Assembly (NCBI GenBank): GCA_026874595.1
Contig: CM049310.1
Span: 40,927,558 to 40,991,557, forward strand
Origin: Sipunculus nudus
Lineage: Eukaryota; Annelida; Sipuncula; Golfingiida; Sipunculidae
Direction: 5' to 3'
Length of the DNA stretch: 64,000 nucleotides
Shown here one piece after another: positions 63,721 to 64,000 of the stretch. A model generated the notes under the pieces. The model had not been told where the DNA came from, made no database searches, and saw nothing but the letters and a program-made list of their open reading frames with translations. The translations under genes were made by a program, and so were the position numbers. Position 1 is the first letter of the stretch. The number at the start of each line of letters is the position of its first letter.

Positions 63721-64000
63721 TCCAATACATTCAAAAAATGAAAGGACACGTGACTGCTTAAAAATGTGACTGTGTATTTTAGTAAGTCAATGACTGCGAC
63801 AAATGTGACTGAGATGAAGGTAAAACTAGACAAAAGGGTAATACGTTTGTGATTTTTCACGCGTGTAAACCTCTTAATGCAGTTAGTAATTGGTTGATTA
63901 CAGTAAGGCAGTAATAATAGATTAGGTTAACGCGCCCGTTGTTGTGTGTAAATAATCACATGCATAGCTGACGTATGTTTGTTCTCCTGTTTTCTCGCAA
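63721..64000. other. Downstream flank
   Basis: No feature recognised. Confidence 0.5.

Noticed and set aside
1-64000. tRNA, rRNA, CRISPR or operon-like features
   Set aside because: No cloverleaf, rRNA core or spaced direct-repeat array was found; the spliced gene and element content show a eukaryotic genome.

Overview
The window is animal nuclear DNA: AT-rich, low gene density, long introns with GT-AG borders and many decayed transposable elements. The mix of elements (Helentron-like repeats with internal tandem arrays, Penelope-like elements, a Ty3/gypsy element with integrase ahead of reverse transcriptase, CR1/L2-like and L1/Tx1-like LINEs, MITEs) fits a bivalve or other mollusc. That placement is inference; no marker gene proves it.

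One complete gene dominates. I assembled 25 coding exons on the + strand from the ATG at 8120 to the TAA ending at 62988. All borders are GT-AG, all phases agree, and the total is 5574 nt, or 1857 residues plus stop. The protein has five parts: (1) an apparently active STE11/MAP3K-like Ser/Thr kinase (about residues 18-285); (2) a Ser/Pro/Thr-rich linker; (3) a long helical region of unrecognised family; (4) two successive tyrosine-kinase-like pseudokinase domains (about 795-1060 and 1160-1418), both lacking the catalytic HRD aspartate; (5) a C-terminal tail with eight exact-length 30-residue repeats. I do not recognise a named orthologue. The layout suggests a scaffold or allosterically controlled MAP3K, and it is the main candidate for something undescribed here.

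The introns hold the rest. Intron 6 has a solo LTR (13525-14365, TATT target duplication) and a Helentron-like element with a ~339-bp tandem array (15819-18052). Intron 7 has a 211-bp MITE and signs of a small spliced gene on the opposite strand. Intron 8 has a minus-strand CR1/L2-like LINE. Intron 9 is mostly one 7-kb gypsy-like retrotransposon (25475-32432) whose 3' LTR ends 33 bp before exon 10. Intron 15 has a second Helentron-like family with a ~277-bp array. Introns 23 and 24 carry two Penelope-like elements, further copies of the first Helentron-like family and L1-like LINE remains. A copy of that family also sits directly behind the stop codon, in the 3' UTR/flank.

The first 8.1 kb is mostly intergenic and shows only simple repeats, possible MITE ends and one weak exon-like stretch. 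I found no convincing tRNA, rRNA or CRISPR.
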